DNA of 64,000 nucleotides from Bacteroidota bacterium. Its GTDB lineage: Bacteria > Bacteroidota > Bacteroidia > B-17B0 > Aurantibacillaceae. Below are positions 53,126 through 62,049 of the stretch, in pieces (position 1 is the stretch's first letter; each line of letters opens with the position of its first letter). The position numbers were made by a program, and so were the translations under genes. The stretch covers positions 1 through 64,000 of the forward strand of contig JAQZBQ010000005.1 in assembly GCA_029237825.1 (NCBI GenBank), in the 5' to 3' direction. The notes under the pieces were generated by a model. That model ran no database searches. It saw only the letters and a list, made by a program, of their open reading frames with translations, and had not been told where the DNA came from.

Positions 53126-54110
53126 CGCTATTTTAACGGTTAATAAAATAGCGTTTAACTATCCCCACTCTACTCAGTTCAAAGGTATTTCAAATGTTTC
53201 GCTGCAGGCCGAACCGGGCAAGATACTTGCTATTATTGGAAAAAGTGGGAGTGGTAAAACTACATTACTAAAATGTATTTACGGATTAGAAGATCTTCAG
53301 GAAGGAAAAATTACAATTGGAAACAAATTAGTTCTTGGTCCGGCTTATAATCTAATTCCTGGCCACAGCGACATGCGTTTTGTAAGCCAGGACTTTTATG
53401 TTCTCGATAACCACACGGTTGAAGAAAATATAAAAGATAAATTAATGGGCTACACCGACGAGTATAAACATAAGCGGAGCAATCAGCTCCTTCGGTTATT
53501 AGACCTTACTTCTTTCAGGAATCTTAAAGCAATTACACTTTCATCTGGTCAAAAACAACGCGTTGCAATCGCGAGGTCTCTGGCGGAATTTCCTAAAGTC
53601 TTGCTCCTTGACGAACCCTTTAGCAATCTTGATTTACCATTACGTGATAAAATTTTCACCTATATCCGTCAGCAGATAAAAAAGGAGAATTCAGCCGTTA
53701 TCTTAGTAACCCATCAGCCAGAAGAAGCCCTCCGCTACGCAGATGAAACGGCGGTTATGGAAAATGGCAAACTCATACAGCATGATAAAACCTTCCACGT
53801 TTATTACCATCCAAAAACAAAAAACGTGGCAGCATTAATGGGACGCTATTTCATCTTAGATCAAAATGATCTGATTTCCACAAAAATAAAAGTTTTAAGA
53901 AATCAAACGTACATAAGGCCTAATCAGTTACAAATAGTAGATAATAAAACCCATGCACAATTACAGGTAACTGTAACCAATGTGTTTTTTAACGGGTACG
54001 GCTTTGAGTATTTTGCAGAAACCAAGCAAGGTAACAGTGTGTACTTTTATTCAAAAGACAATTCTATCCAAATTGACGACGCCGTTTATCTGAAAGTAAA
54101 TTGGTATTAA
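53106..54110 (+). CDS. ABC transporter ATP-binding protein with TOBE-like C-terminus
   Basis: About 334 residues from ATG 53106, overlapping the previous gene by 20 bp; an earlier in-frame start at 53088 is possible. Walker A is IIGKSGSGKTTLLK near 44-57, signature LSSGQKQRVAIARSL, Walker B VLLLDEPFSNLDLP, and H-loop LVTHQPEEAL. The C-terminal 90 residues resemble a TOBE domain (YIRPNQLQIVD), as in importers of the MalK/PotA type. No permease or binding-protein gene is adjacent, so the transporter is incomplete here. Confidence 0.9.
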   Translation: MDFTISNAILTVNKIAFNYPHSTQFKGISNVSLQAEPGKILAIIGKSGSGKTTLLKCIYGLEDLQEGKITIGNKLVLGPAYNLIPGHSDMRFVSQDFYVLDNHTVEENIKDKLMGYTDEYKHKRSNQLLRLLDLTSFRNLKAITLSSGQKQRVAIARSLAEFPKVLLLDEPFSNLDLPLRDKIFTYIRQQIKKENSAVILVTHQPEEALRYADETAVMENGKLIQHDKTFHVYYHPKTKNVAALMGRYFILDQNDLISTKIKVLRNQTYIRPNQLQIVDNKTHAQLQVTVTNVFFNGYGFEYFAETKQGNSVYFYSKDNSIQIDDAVYLKVNWY

Positions 54111-54115
54111 AACCA

Positions 54116-54619
54116 TTAATGTACTTGGTCGGATTTAAAAACCCTTTCCAACTTATCAAACATCGATTGCCATCCTTTAATGCAATCCTCGGCCTGGTTA
54201 AGCGGCAAACCTTCATGTAGCAAGTGTAAATGCGTTTTACCGTTCAATTCTTCAAATTTTACAGTTACTAAAAGTTCTTCAGGCCATTCTCCGGTCATGC
54301 CATAAAATGAAGCATCAACAGTGTTTCCGTTATGGTCGGAAAAGCTATCGGTGCAAACAATTTTCTTATGAGGCACAATTTCTCTATAGGTTCCCTTCGA
54401 CCAAATTTCTTTTCCATCCGGAGACATCATAGAATTTAAATAATGGCCGCCCTCACGAAAATCGATGGTACAGGATGGGCATGTAAATCCTTCCGGCCCC
54501 CACCATTTTTTACACGATTCAGGCTCTGTCCATGCCCTCCAAACAGTTGAGAGTGGAAGGTTCACGGTTCTTAAAATTGAAATGGTTTTGTGTTTCTCGG
54601 TGGTTAATTGATTTTCCAT
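54116..54619 (-). CDS. SRPBCC/AHSA1-domain protein
   Basis: A 167-residue protein of the Aha1-like (activator of Hsp90 ATPase homologue 1) START superfamily. The ligand-fold landmarks are ISILRTVNLPLSTVWRAWTE, KKWWGPEGFTCPSCTIDFRE, and WPEELLVTVKFEELNGKTHL. The last 30 residues, WQSMFDKLERVFKSD, are the C-terminal helix. The ligand is unknown; the family includes stress-related proteins. It is convergent with the ABC ATPase gene, 5 bp apart. Confidence 0.88.
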   Translation of the reverse strand: MENQLTTEKHKTISILRTVNLPLSTVWRAWTEPESCKKWWGPEGFTCPSCTIDFREGGHYLNSMMSPDGKEIWSKGTYREIVPHKKIVCTDSFSDHNGNTVDASFYGMTGEWPEELLVTVKFEELNGKTHLHLLHEGLPLNQAEDCIKGWQSMFDKLERVFKSDQVH

Positions 54620-54796
54620 AGGCTTAAAATTAAATGTGGAAGGAAATTATTAAATTATTAAATCCACGCTTTTAAATGAGGCTTCAATGGGAGAAATTCG
54701 TCGCCCGAAACCCTCTTTCAATAGCTGTGGACATATCCCAGGAAACTAAGAGGACGAACTGTAATTTTTATAAATTCCATCGTGAAAAAGATAAGG

Positions 54797-54824
54797 TTTG
54801 GTGATCGTTACTGTCGTACCTTAG
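54797..54824 (+). promoter_or_regulatory. Possible promoter of the alpha/beta hydrolase
   Basis: TTTG (54797-54800), a 16-bp gap and TACCTTAG (54817-54824) approximate the Bacteroidota pair TTTG/TAnnTTTG, with one mismatch and slightly short spacing. ATG is 36 bp downstream. Confidence 0.35.
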
Positions 54825-54860
54825 ACTTGATTACTGGTTATTAACAAAAAATTACTTCTC

Positions 54861-55733
54861 ATGAGCACAACTACGAAAGGATACAATTTAACACTTAACG
54901 TAAACGGAGTTAAATTATGCTACGATGATTTAGGTGAAGGACAAGTGCCAATGATTTTTCTGCACGGCTTTCCTTTTAATAAGACGATGTGGCATTCACA
55001 GATGGAATTTTTCAAATCCTCGAACAGAGTGATAGCATACGATATCAGAGGCTTTGGGAAGTCCCACGACCACGGTACAAGCTTAAGTATTGACCAGTTT
55101 GGTGAAGATCTTATTCGCTTTATGGACCTTTTAAGTATTGACCAGGCAATAGTATGTGGCTTATCGATGGGTGGATACATTGCCATGACCGCACAAAAAC
55201 GCGCACCCAACCGTTTCAAAGCTCTAATTTTATGTGATACACAATGTGTTGCTGATACAGCGGAAGGAAAGAAAAAGCGCTATGAGAATATTGATCAGAT
55301 TAATGCGGAGGGTATAAAAAAATTTGCTGAGGGGTTTATTGATAAGATATTTTGCAAAGAAACGTTCTCTCAAAAACCTGAAGTGGTGCAGGAGATTAAA
55401 GAGGTTATTTATTCCACATCACCAAGAATAATAACCCAGGGATTGAAAGCTCTGGCAGAACGGCGTGAGACATGTTCAACCTTATGCAAGGTAAATGTAC
55501 CAGCCTTGATTATTTGTGGCAATGAAGATGAACTAACGCCTGTTATCCAGTCCGAGTATATGAAACAGAACATTGCAGGGTCGCAATTGTGTATCATTGA
55601 AAAAGCAGGACATATTTCAAATCTTGAACAGTCTGAAATTTTTAATACCCACGTATCAAATTTTCTTCAGTTAGTAACAAATTCTGAGACGGGCGTTCTT
55701 GAAAAACAGGAAACCCAACAGGGAAATAGCTGA
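54861..55733 (+). CDS. Alpha/beta-fold hydrolase
   Basis: A 290-residue hydrolase. The oxyanion motif FLHGFPFNKTMW and the nucleophile elbow GLSMGGY (S102) are intact. The Asp in IICGNEDELTPV and the His in EKAGHISNLEQSE complete the triad. The chain begins YNLTLNVNGVKLCYDDLGEG, like the esterase/epoxide-hydrolase type. It is flanked by converging genes on both sides, so it is monocistronic. Substrate unknown. Confidence 0.92.
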   Translation: MSTTTKGYNLTLNVNGVKLCYDDLGEGQVPMIFLHGFPFNKTMWHSQMEFFKSSNRVIAYDIRGFGKSHDHGTSLSIDQFGEDLIRFMDLLSIDQAIVCGLSMGGYIAMTAQKRAPNRFKALILCDTQCVADTAEGKKKRYENIDQINAEGIKKFAEGFIDKIFCKETFSQKPEVVQEIKEVIYSTSPRIITQGLKALAERRETCSTLCKVNVPALIICGNEDELTPVIQSEYMKQNIAGSQLCIIEKAGHISNLEQSEIFNTHVSNFLQLVTNSETGVLEKQETQQGNS

Positions 55734-55737
55734 GAAA

Positions 55738-56607
55738 TTAACAAATGATTTTAAGAGCCAGTGGCATAATCGAAATGGAAATGCTTTCGGAAACAGTCAT
55801 AGGTTCACCGTCGAAATGCACGGGTAAAGTTCCATTGAAACGGATATCAATTTGTTTTCCGTGTTTAGAAATAAGATGGCTGCAGGTATGAATTTTTCTT
55901 GAAAATAATTTATACCCAAGAACAGGGATTGAAAAGTAACTGAATGGTTTTAAGATACTAACGTTTAATATACCGTCACTCAACTCCGCTTGAGGCGCAA
56001 TAAAAACATCGTTTCCCCATTGACCGGCGTTGGCCACCGTAATTAAAAAAGCTTTCGTATTCAATTTTTCTCCATCAATGGTAACTTCATAGCTTTGGGG
56101 CTTATAACTAAAAAATTCCTTTATGGTTGTACTTAAGTAGGTTAAAAAGCCACGCTTGGTGCTCAAAGCAAATTGATGGGCAATGTGCGCGTCAAAACCA
56201 ATTCCAGCTGTGCAGAAAAATGTTTTCCCGTTAATTAAAGCTCCATCAATCTGACTAACCTTTCCCTGTTCAATCAGTTTTAATGCTTTTAGTGGCTCTA
56301 ACGGTATACGGTTACTTCGGGCCAGGCCATTTCCTGAACCTAAAGGAAATATTCCTAACGACATGTCGCTGCGTGCGATCACAGACGCTACTTCATTCAC
56401 AGTACCGTCACCACCACAGGCAACCACCGTGGTATAATTTCCATTTAGAAGAGTTTGTCGTATCGATTCAAAATCATTTTTATCTTTCCAAATGATAAGA
56501 TCATAAGAAATATCTTTCGGAAAGTTCAACGTAATGAACTCACTGATATTCAACTTTTTTTTTATCCCTGCTTTGGGATTAATTACAAACGCAATTTTCT
56601 GACCCAT
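55738..56607 (-). CDS. YegS-type lipid (diacylglycerol-like) kinase
   Basis: About 289 residues from ATG 56607 (an ATG at 56622 would overlap tsaB by 14 bp). The nucleotide-binding motif is GGDGTVNEVASVI and the lipid-binding block is FPLGSGNGLARS. IDGALINGKTFFCTAGIGFDAH continues the family pattern. The C-terminal domain ends with PVHFDGEP and ISIMP. Such kinases phosphorylate diacylglycerol, sphingoid bases or related lipids. It follows tsaB on the same strand. Confidence 0.9.
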   Translation of the reverse strand: MGQKIAFVINPKAGIKKKLNISEFITLNFPKDISYDLIIWKDKNDFESIRQTLLNGNYTTVVACGGDGTVNEVASVIARSDMSLGIFPLGSGNGLARSNRIPLEPLKALKLIEQGKVSQIDGALINGKTFFCTAGIGFDAHIAHQFALSTKRGFLTYLSTTIKEFFSYKPQSYEVTIDGEKLNTKAFLITVANAGQWGNDVFIAPQAELSDGILNVSILKPFSYFSIPVLGYKLFSRKIHTCSHLISKHGKQIDIRFNGTLPVHFDGEPMTVSESISISIMPLALKIIC

Positions 56608-56608
56608 T

Positions 56609-57289
56609 TTATTTTTTATCACTGGTAAAATAAAACTCCTTTAAATAATTAGGCTCCGTGTAGGCTACGTCTGCAAATTCATTTGATATATATTTCTGAT
56701 ATGCCAGGGCGACCATAGCTTCTGAAGAGGCGGCTATGCCATCAATAAAATTTACATTTTCTAAACCACTCAACAGCACCCTGGATTTGGGCATTCCATC
56801 ACCGAAAAAATACAGTGGTTTGTACTCCCTAAACATTTCGATTGCTTCGTCAGTTAAAATTAATGCCCGCCCGGACAAAACTTCCCTTAAGCTTTTGTCA
56901 TAGACCGCACAATATACCTCCATTCTCCTTGCATCCATCAATGGAACATATATAGCATCTGCTTTTACAAGATATATCGCCTGGACTGCCAGAATTTTAA
57001 GGGTATCAACTGTAATCAATGGAATGTTTAACGCGAATGCAATTCCCTTAGCGGCTGAAAAGCCAATGCGTAATCCCGTATATGAACCCGGCCCTGAACT
57101 TACCGATATGGCACCTAACTGGCTCATTTGCAAATGGTTTTCATCCATTAATTGCTGGATAAACACATGAAGGTTTTCAGCATGGGAATATCCGTTATTA
57201 ATTTCCTTTAATGCAATCAGCTCATCATTCTTTGAAAGTGCCACCGAACACACCGTGGATGAGGATTCTATATGTAAAAGATACGCCAC
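56609..57289 (-). CDS. tsaB: tRNA threonylcarbamoyladenosine biosynthesis protein TsaB
   Basis: Helper of TsaD/TsaE in making the universal t6A37 modification on ANN-decoding tRNAs. It has 226 residues. The opening LHIESSSTVCSVALSKNDEL is the glycoprotease-like fold without catalytic metal sites. ISVSSGPGSYTGLRIGFSAAKGIAFAL is the most conserved block. DARRMEVYCAVYD follows. The C-terminal EPNYLKEFYF is typical. The lipid kinase start is at its stop, so they are coupled; the RND adaptor lies 6 bp upstream. Confidence 0.95.
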   Translation of the reverse strand: MAYLLHIESSSTVCSVALSKNDELIALKEINNGYSHAENLHVFIQQLMDENHLQMSQLGAISVSSGPGSYTGLRIGFSAAKGIAFALNIPLITVDTLKILAVQAIYLVKADAIYVPLMDARRMEVYCAVYDKSLREVLSGRALILTDEAIEMFREYKPLYFFGDGMPKSRVLLSGLENVNFIDGIAASSEAMVALAYQKYISNEFADVAYTEPNYLKEFYFTSDKK

Positions 57290-57295
57290 GGTTTA

Positions 57296-58645
57296 TTACT
57301 TTTTATCAGAAAAAAGTTCTTCCTTATCCACTACGCTTATCTTTTTACCATCTTTCAATATTTTAGACACTGCCCCATAAGGACCGGAGATCACTTCATC
57401 ACCTACCTTTATCCCGGATTTAATTTCAATGTAGTCGTTGTCCTGAATTCCGGTGGTAACATAAACCATACGAGCTACACCGTCACGGTTTACAAATACA
57501 CACTCCTTAATTTCTTCTTTTTTGTTGGCGTTTAACTTTTCCTGCTTTTCATCTTTAACAACAACCCCATTTTCGTCTTCTTCAAATCCCTCTTTGGTTT
57601 TGGTACTATCCGCACTTCGCGTTGTAACTGCAGGAATAGGAACCGTGATGCGGTTTGAAGCTCTCATGGTTTGAATATCAACGCTGGCACTCATTCCGGG
57701 TCTGAATGGTGCAGGGTTTTCTTCTGTGATAAGGTCCAAATAGGACTCTCTCAGCATCCGAATTTTTACTACAAAATTCGTTACCTGGTCAATAGATATT
57801 CCTGTTGTATTAGCAGAATTAGCAACCTCTGTAACAATACCCCTGAACTTCTTGCCTATGTAAGCGTCTACCTCAATGATGGCCGTATCATTTTTATGGA
57901 TGCGTATGATATCGTTCTCATTCACTTCAACACTCGCTTCCATTTCATTTAAATTTGCTAAGCGAAGGATTTCCGTTCCCTGTAAGCCCTGCACACCAAC
58001 AACACGTTCTCCTTTTTCAACATTTAATTTTGAAACGGTACCATCTACCGGAGCATAAATAAAAGTTTTGTCGAGATTTGTATTTGCCTCTTTTAAAGAC
58101 GCTTCCACGCTTTTAACGTTGTAATCAGACGCACTTATACTTTCCGTGATACCAACAACGTTTGCCTTAGCTGCTTCAAATGTAGCTTTCGAAGCGTCAA
58201 ATTCCTGCTGTGAGATAACATTTTGATCAAATAATTTTTTACTACGCGCATATGAGGCTTCCGCATTGGCCAGGTTTGCCTGCGCCTGCGCTAATTGCGC
58301 AACGGTAGTTTTTAGATTAGCCTTGGAACTGTTTACTGTGGCATTTACCCGTTCAAGGTTACTTTCGTAAATATCAGGGCGAATCCGGCAAAGCAATTGG
58401 CCTTTCTTTACATTATCTCCTTCTTTCACAAGCATTTCAACAATCTCCCCTGAAACATCCGATGTAATTTTTAATTCGGCTTCGGGCTGTATTTTCCCAT
58501 TTGCGGATACAGATTCAATGATATTTCGTTTGGCAGCTATTTCTGTGGTTACCTTTGTAGGTTCGGCACCTTTAAAAAATTTAAAAAGAATAACCGCTAC
58601 CAGGGCAGCGATACACAATCCAATAATCCAATACAGTTTTTTCAT
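57296..58645 (-). CDS. Periplasmic adaptor of an efflux system (HlyD/MacA type)
   Basis: A 449-residue membrane-fusion protein. A single N-terminal membrane anchor (IIGLCIAALVAVILFKFF) is followed by the lipoyl half-motif SANGKIQPEAELKITSDVSG, an alpha-hairpin (about 95-200) and the second lipoyl half TFIYAPVDGTVSKLNVEKGE. The beta-barrel domain and the C-terminal membrane-proximal domain follow (GDEVISGPYGAVSKIL). An unusual charged insertion (EGFEEDENGVVVKDEKQEKL) sits in the last third. No pump gene lies beside it; TolC follows upstream after 68 bp. Confidence 0.91.
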   Translation of the reverse strand: MKKLYWIIGLCIAALVAVILFKFFKGAEPTKVTTEIAAKRNIIESVSANGKIQPEAELKITSDVSGEIVEMLVKEGDNVKKGQLLCRIRPDIYESNLERVNATVNSSKANLKTTVAQLAQAQANLANAEASYARSKKLFDQNVISQQEFDASKATFEAAKANVVGITESISASDYNVKSVEASLKEANTNLDKTFIYAPVDGTVSKLNVEKGERVVGVQGLQGTEILRLANLNEMEASVEVNENDIIRIHKNDTAIIEVDAYIGKKFRGIVTEVANSANTTGISIDQVTNFVVKIRMLRESYLDLITEENPAPFRPGMSASVDIQTMRASNRITVPIPAVTTRSADSTKTKEGFEEDENGVVVKDEKQEKLNANKKEEIKECVFVNRDGVARMVYVTTGIQDNDYIEIKSGIKVGDEVISGPYGAVSKILKDGKKISVVDKEELFSDKK

Positions 58646-58713
58646 AAATAAACTTATTTCCCTTTTGTAATACTTTGTATACGTAACAAAAACTTTACCT
58701 GAATGTTCCTCTT

Positions 58714-60153
58714 CTAAAATTTAAGTTCTTTCCCCTGGTAATAATCAAGAACTTTCAGTTTAAACACATAATCATATTTAGCCTGAACCATGTTCCCGAG
58801 CGCATTTTGGGAGCGAACTTTTGCGTTGTTATAATCAAAAGTACTGATCGCGCCCACATTAAATTTTTGTTCAGCGTAAAAGAAAGACTGTTCGGAGGCC
58901 TCTACAGCCAATTTACTGGCGTGGTATTTATTTAGCGCTGCCCTTGCATTTGCATAAGACTGCGCAATGGTTTTATAAAGGTTTTGCTCCAGGAGATCCT
59001 GGGAATAACGGGCATTTAAAGCGTTAAGCTTCGCGTTTTTCACGCCCGTAATCGTTTGCAACCCATTAAAAATGGGGATAGACAAGGTGAAACCAACACT
59101 TTTATTCACATTATCTTTAAACTGGTCGGCGAACGGTTTTTTTGAAGTGATGACCTCGGTTTTAGGCTGATAAACAGGGTAAGGTGCGGCTGTTGGATCA
59201 ATTGGGTTAGGAATAAAATAAGGAGATTGCTCGATGTCCACAATATTTACAGCATCAATATTCCGGTCGAGTTCGGAAGTTCCGGTTCCCAAACTACCTG
59301 TTGCGGAAAGCGTAGGACTAATTCTTCCTTTGGCAACTGCCAAACTGCGTTCAGACGCCATAACATTATATTCTGCACCCTTTACTGAGTGCTGATTTTT
59401 TAAGGCCATCTCGTATATTCCCTGAACCGATAAGGTTGCCAATTCATTATTCAGAATGTCTACTTCAGGTCTCGAAATTTTAAAATCCTGTAAGGTGTCA
59501 AGGTTTAAAAGTTGTTTAAGGCTCAGTAAAGCAATCTGATAGTTATTATCTGAACTAATTACATTTACATCTTCATTGGCAAGTTGTGCTTTCAGATCAA
59601 ACACAGCACTTTTAGCAAGCGTTCCGGCATCGGCTAATTTTTGAGTTCGTTCCAGTTGCTCTTCCGTTATCTTATACTGCGCTTTTGCAATCTGAAGAAT
59701 CTCATCACTGAAAATTACATTGATATATGCTGTTGCAACATTCAGGGCCAAATCGTTCCGCTGCTGCTGATAATTTTCAGCACTTGACAAATACAAATAT
59801 TGGTTTGCTTTTATATTATTGTATTGAGCCAGGCCCGACCACAAAACTACATTTGACGAAACATAAAAATTTTGGGACAAAACCTGAGAATTAGCGAAGG
59901 TATTTGTATACCGGTCAATGGTTCTACCGAAATTATAAGTATGCTGGGCGCCCGCATTTACAGTTGGTAAAATAGATGCTTTACTTTGGGTTGCGTTGTT
60001 ATAATTGATTCTGGTGCTTATTTCTGACTGCTTCAGTGCAATGTTATTTTTTTGGGCATAATCCACACATTTTTGCAAGTCCCAGGCAGAATTCTGTGCC
60101 GGTGCTAAATAAATAATGAATATTAGAAAACAAATAGATAAAGTGTTTTTCAT
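58714..60153 (-). CDS. TolC-family outer-membrane channel
   Basis: A 479-residue outer-membrane efflux protein with a signal peptide (FLIFIIYLAPAQNS). It shows the two structural repeats of TolC: KASILPTVNAGAQHTYNFGR with the long hairpin QRTQKLADAGTLAKS-type segment, and KGRISPTLSATGSLGTG with FNVGAISTFDYNNAK. The final segment FKLKVLDYYQGKELKF is typical of Bacteroidota members. It is upstream of the adaptor gene on the same strand, the usual TolC-adaptor order of this phylum. Confidence 0.92.
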   Translation of the reverse strand: MKNTLSICFLIFIIYLAPAQNSAWDLQKCVDYAQKNNIALKQSEISTRINYNNATQSKASILPTVNAGAQHTYNFGRTIDRYTNTFANSQVLSQNFYVSSNVVLWSGLAQYNNIKANQYLYLSSAENYQQQRNDLALNVATAYINVIFSDEILQIAKAQYKITEEQLERTQKLADAGTLAKSAVFDLKAQLANEDVNVISSDNNYQIALLSLKQLLNLDTLQDFKISRPEVDILNNELATLSVQGIYEMALKNQHSVKGAEYNVMASERSLAVAKGRISPTLSATGSLGTGTSELDRNIDAVNIVDIEQSPYFIPNPIDPTAAPYPVYQPKTEVITSKKPFADQFKDNVNKSVGFTLSIPIFNGLQTITGVKNAKLNALNARYSQDLLEQNLYKTIAQSYANARAALNKYHASKLAVEASEQSFFYAEQKFNVGAISTFDYNNAKVRSQNALGNMVQAKYDYVFKLKVLDYYQGKELKF

Positions 60154-60424
60154 AGAAATATATAAATCGGGTAAATTTACTCAAAAAAGTCCTCCAATTC
60201 ACTCAGTTACATAAACGGTAAAAACAGCTTAATTGGAAACTCATTACATAATACATTAAAGGACAGGTTTGGTGCTTCTTACTTGCGGGTTTCGGTATTA
60301 CCTTTAGCAACCACTTAATTGTAATACAATTAACAGGTAATGGTTAGCTTTAATTAAACTGTGTTTCTTGTTTTTATTCAAATATCTTTTAACTTTATAG
60401 TTTGTACGCAAAACCACTCAATCG

Positions 60425-61312
60425 ATGAAAAAAGCATTTGTATTTCCCGGACAAGGGTCTCAGTTTTCCGGAATGGGTAAAGATCTTTACGACAATTCTG
60501 AATTAGCAAAAAAAATGTTTCATCAGGCCAATGAAATCCTTGGTTTTAATATCACTGACACCATGTTTTCTGGAACTGATGAAGAGTTAAAACAAACTAA
60601 AGTAACACAGCCTGCAATATTTTTACATTCAGTAATTCTTTCCGCAACAATGGATTCATCACTTGTTCCTGATATGGTTGCGGGACATTCTTTAGGAGAA
60701 TTTTCGGCACTGGTTGCTAATAAAACACTCAGTTTTGAGAGCGCTTTAACCCTTGTTTCAAAACGGGCATTGGCAATGCAAAAAGCATGTGAAATTAATC
60801 CTTCCACCATGGCGGCGGTATTAAATCTTTCAGATGATGTAATTGAATCGATATGCAAAGAAGTGACGGAAAGCGGACATGTAGTTGTGGCTGCAAATTA
60901 TAATTGCCCGGGGCAGTTGGTTATTTCAGGTTCAACGGAAGGAATAAATATTGCCTGTGAAAAAATGAAAGCTGCCGGTGCAAAACGTGCGTTAGTATTA
61001 CCTGTTGGGGGAGCGTTTCATTCTCCACTAATGGAACCCGCTCGTATTGAACTTGAATCAGCCATCAATTCAACCACATTTAATCAGCCTATTTGTCCTG
61101 TTTATCAAAACGTCACAGCCAACGCCGTTTCGAACCCAACTGAGATCAAGAAAAACCTGATCTTACAATTAACTGCGCCGGTAAAATGGACCCAGACTGT
61201 GGTACAAATGATTGAGGATGGCGCGACACATTTTACAGAAGTAGGCCCGGGCAAAGTATTACAAGGTCTTATTAAGAAGGTTAATCAGTCTATGGAAACC
61301 ATTAGCGCTTAA
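60425..61312 (+). CDS. fabD: ACP S-malonyltransferase
   Basis: Transfers malonate from malonyl-CoA to acyl carrier protein to feed fatty-acid synthesis. It has 295 residues, the usual length. FPGQGSQFSGMGKDLYDN is the start, the catalytic Ser is S89 in GHSLGEFSALVA, and the catalytic His is in VGGAFHSPLM. The C-terminal EVGPGKVLQGLIKKV is intact. It is followed 4 bp downstream by an outer-membrane barrel-like gene. The 271-bp upstream spacer has no exact -7 box; TATAGTTTG is close but misspaced. Confidence 0.96.
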   Translation: MKKAFVFPGQGSQFSGMGKDLYDNSELAKKMFHQANEILGFNITDTMFSGTDEELKQTKVTQPAIFLHSVILSATMDSSLVPDMVAGHSLGEFSALVANKTLSFESALTLVSKRALAMQKACEINPSTMAAVLNLSDDVIESICKEVTESGHVVVAANYNCPGQLVISGSTEGINIACEKMKAAGAKRALVLPVGGAFHSPLMEPARIELESAINSTTFNQPICPVYQNVTANAVSNPTEIKKNLILQLTAPVKWTQTVVQMIEDGATHFTEVGPGKVLQGLIKKVNQSMETISA

Positions 61313-61316
61313 TTCT

Positions 61317-62030
61317 ATGATAAAAAAAATCATTTTAAGTATTTCTTTAGTGTATATTTCAACCGATCTAAGCGCCCAGTTTTTCAGGGGTGTTGGTCTT
61401 TTTGTTGGAGCAACTACCTCCAGTCATCGTTACAGAAACCTGAATCCTGTTGATAATGTTACTTACGCGCACACATTTCCGGCGCCTTCACATCGCTCGG
61501 GTGAATTTATTAGCTTCAGCGTTGGTGTTCTGGGAGAATTTCTGCGGTATGAACACATCCGCTGGCAGACTGAATTTGAATACGCTACCAAAGGCGGTAT
61601 TGAACAACCATCATTGTTTCCGGGGAGCGGATTAAGAGGCCCTGCTACGCCAAATACATTTACAAATATCCAATGGAATAATTTCGCTAAAATTTTTGGA
61701 AATGAAGGTTACCGTGGAACGCCCTATTTAATGCTGGGAGCCAGATTGGAGTACAATATGGCCAGGTCAATAACAGCTTATCCAACGATTGCCGGTATTG
61801 TTCCCAAAATTAACCTTACTCCCGACGTTGGATTAGGTTATGAATTTGCGTCGTATAGTAAGTTCCATTTTTTTACAGAACTTCATTATAACCCGGACGC
61901 AATTAAGATGGTTTCGCAAAACGTGGTATTCTGGCAACGGATGTGGGAATTACGGATCGGAATCATTTACAGGCCCCGAAAAGCAATAGACGATTGCAAC
62001 GCACCAAGGTATCACGGAAGTAACTATTAA
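61317..62030 (+). CDS. Outer-membrane beta-barrel protein (PorT-like)
   Basis: A 237-residue exported protein with signal peptide ISLVYISTDLSAQ. Alternating beta strands follow, such as GVGLFVGATTSSHRYR, GEFLRYEHIRWQTEFEYATK, PYLMLGARLEYNMARS and FASYSKFHFFTELHYN, ending with LRIGIIYRPRK. This is the pattern of small PorT/OmpW-type barrels in Bacteroidota. No catalytic residues are seen. It lies between fabD and the alanine-dehydrogenase-like gene, spaced 4 and 19 bp, so one transcript is likely. Confidence 0.8.
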   Translation: MIKKIILSISLVYISTDLSAQFFRGVGLFVGATTSSHRYRNLNPVDNVTYAHTFPAPSHRSGEFISFSVGVLGEFLRYEHIRWQTEFEYATKGGIEQPSLFPGSGLRGPATPNTFTNIQWNNFAKIFGNEGYRGTPYLMLGARLEYNMARSITAYPTIAGIVPKINLTPDVGLGYEFASYSKFHFFTELHYNPDAIKMVSQNVVFWQRMWELRIGIIYRPRKAIDDCNAPRYHGSNY

Positions 62031-62049
62031 TTAAAGAAACCGATCAGTT

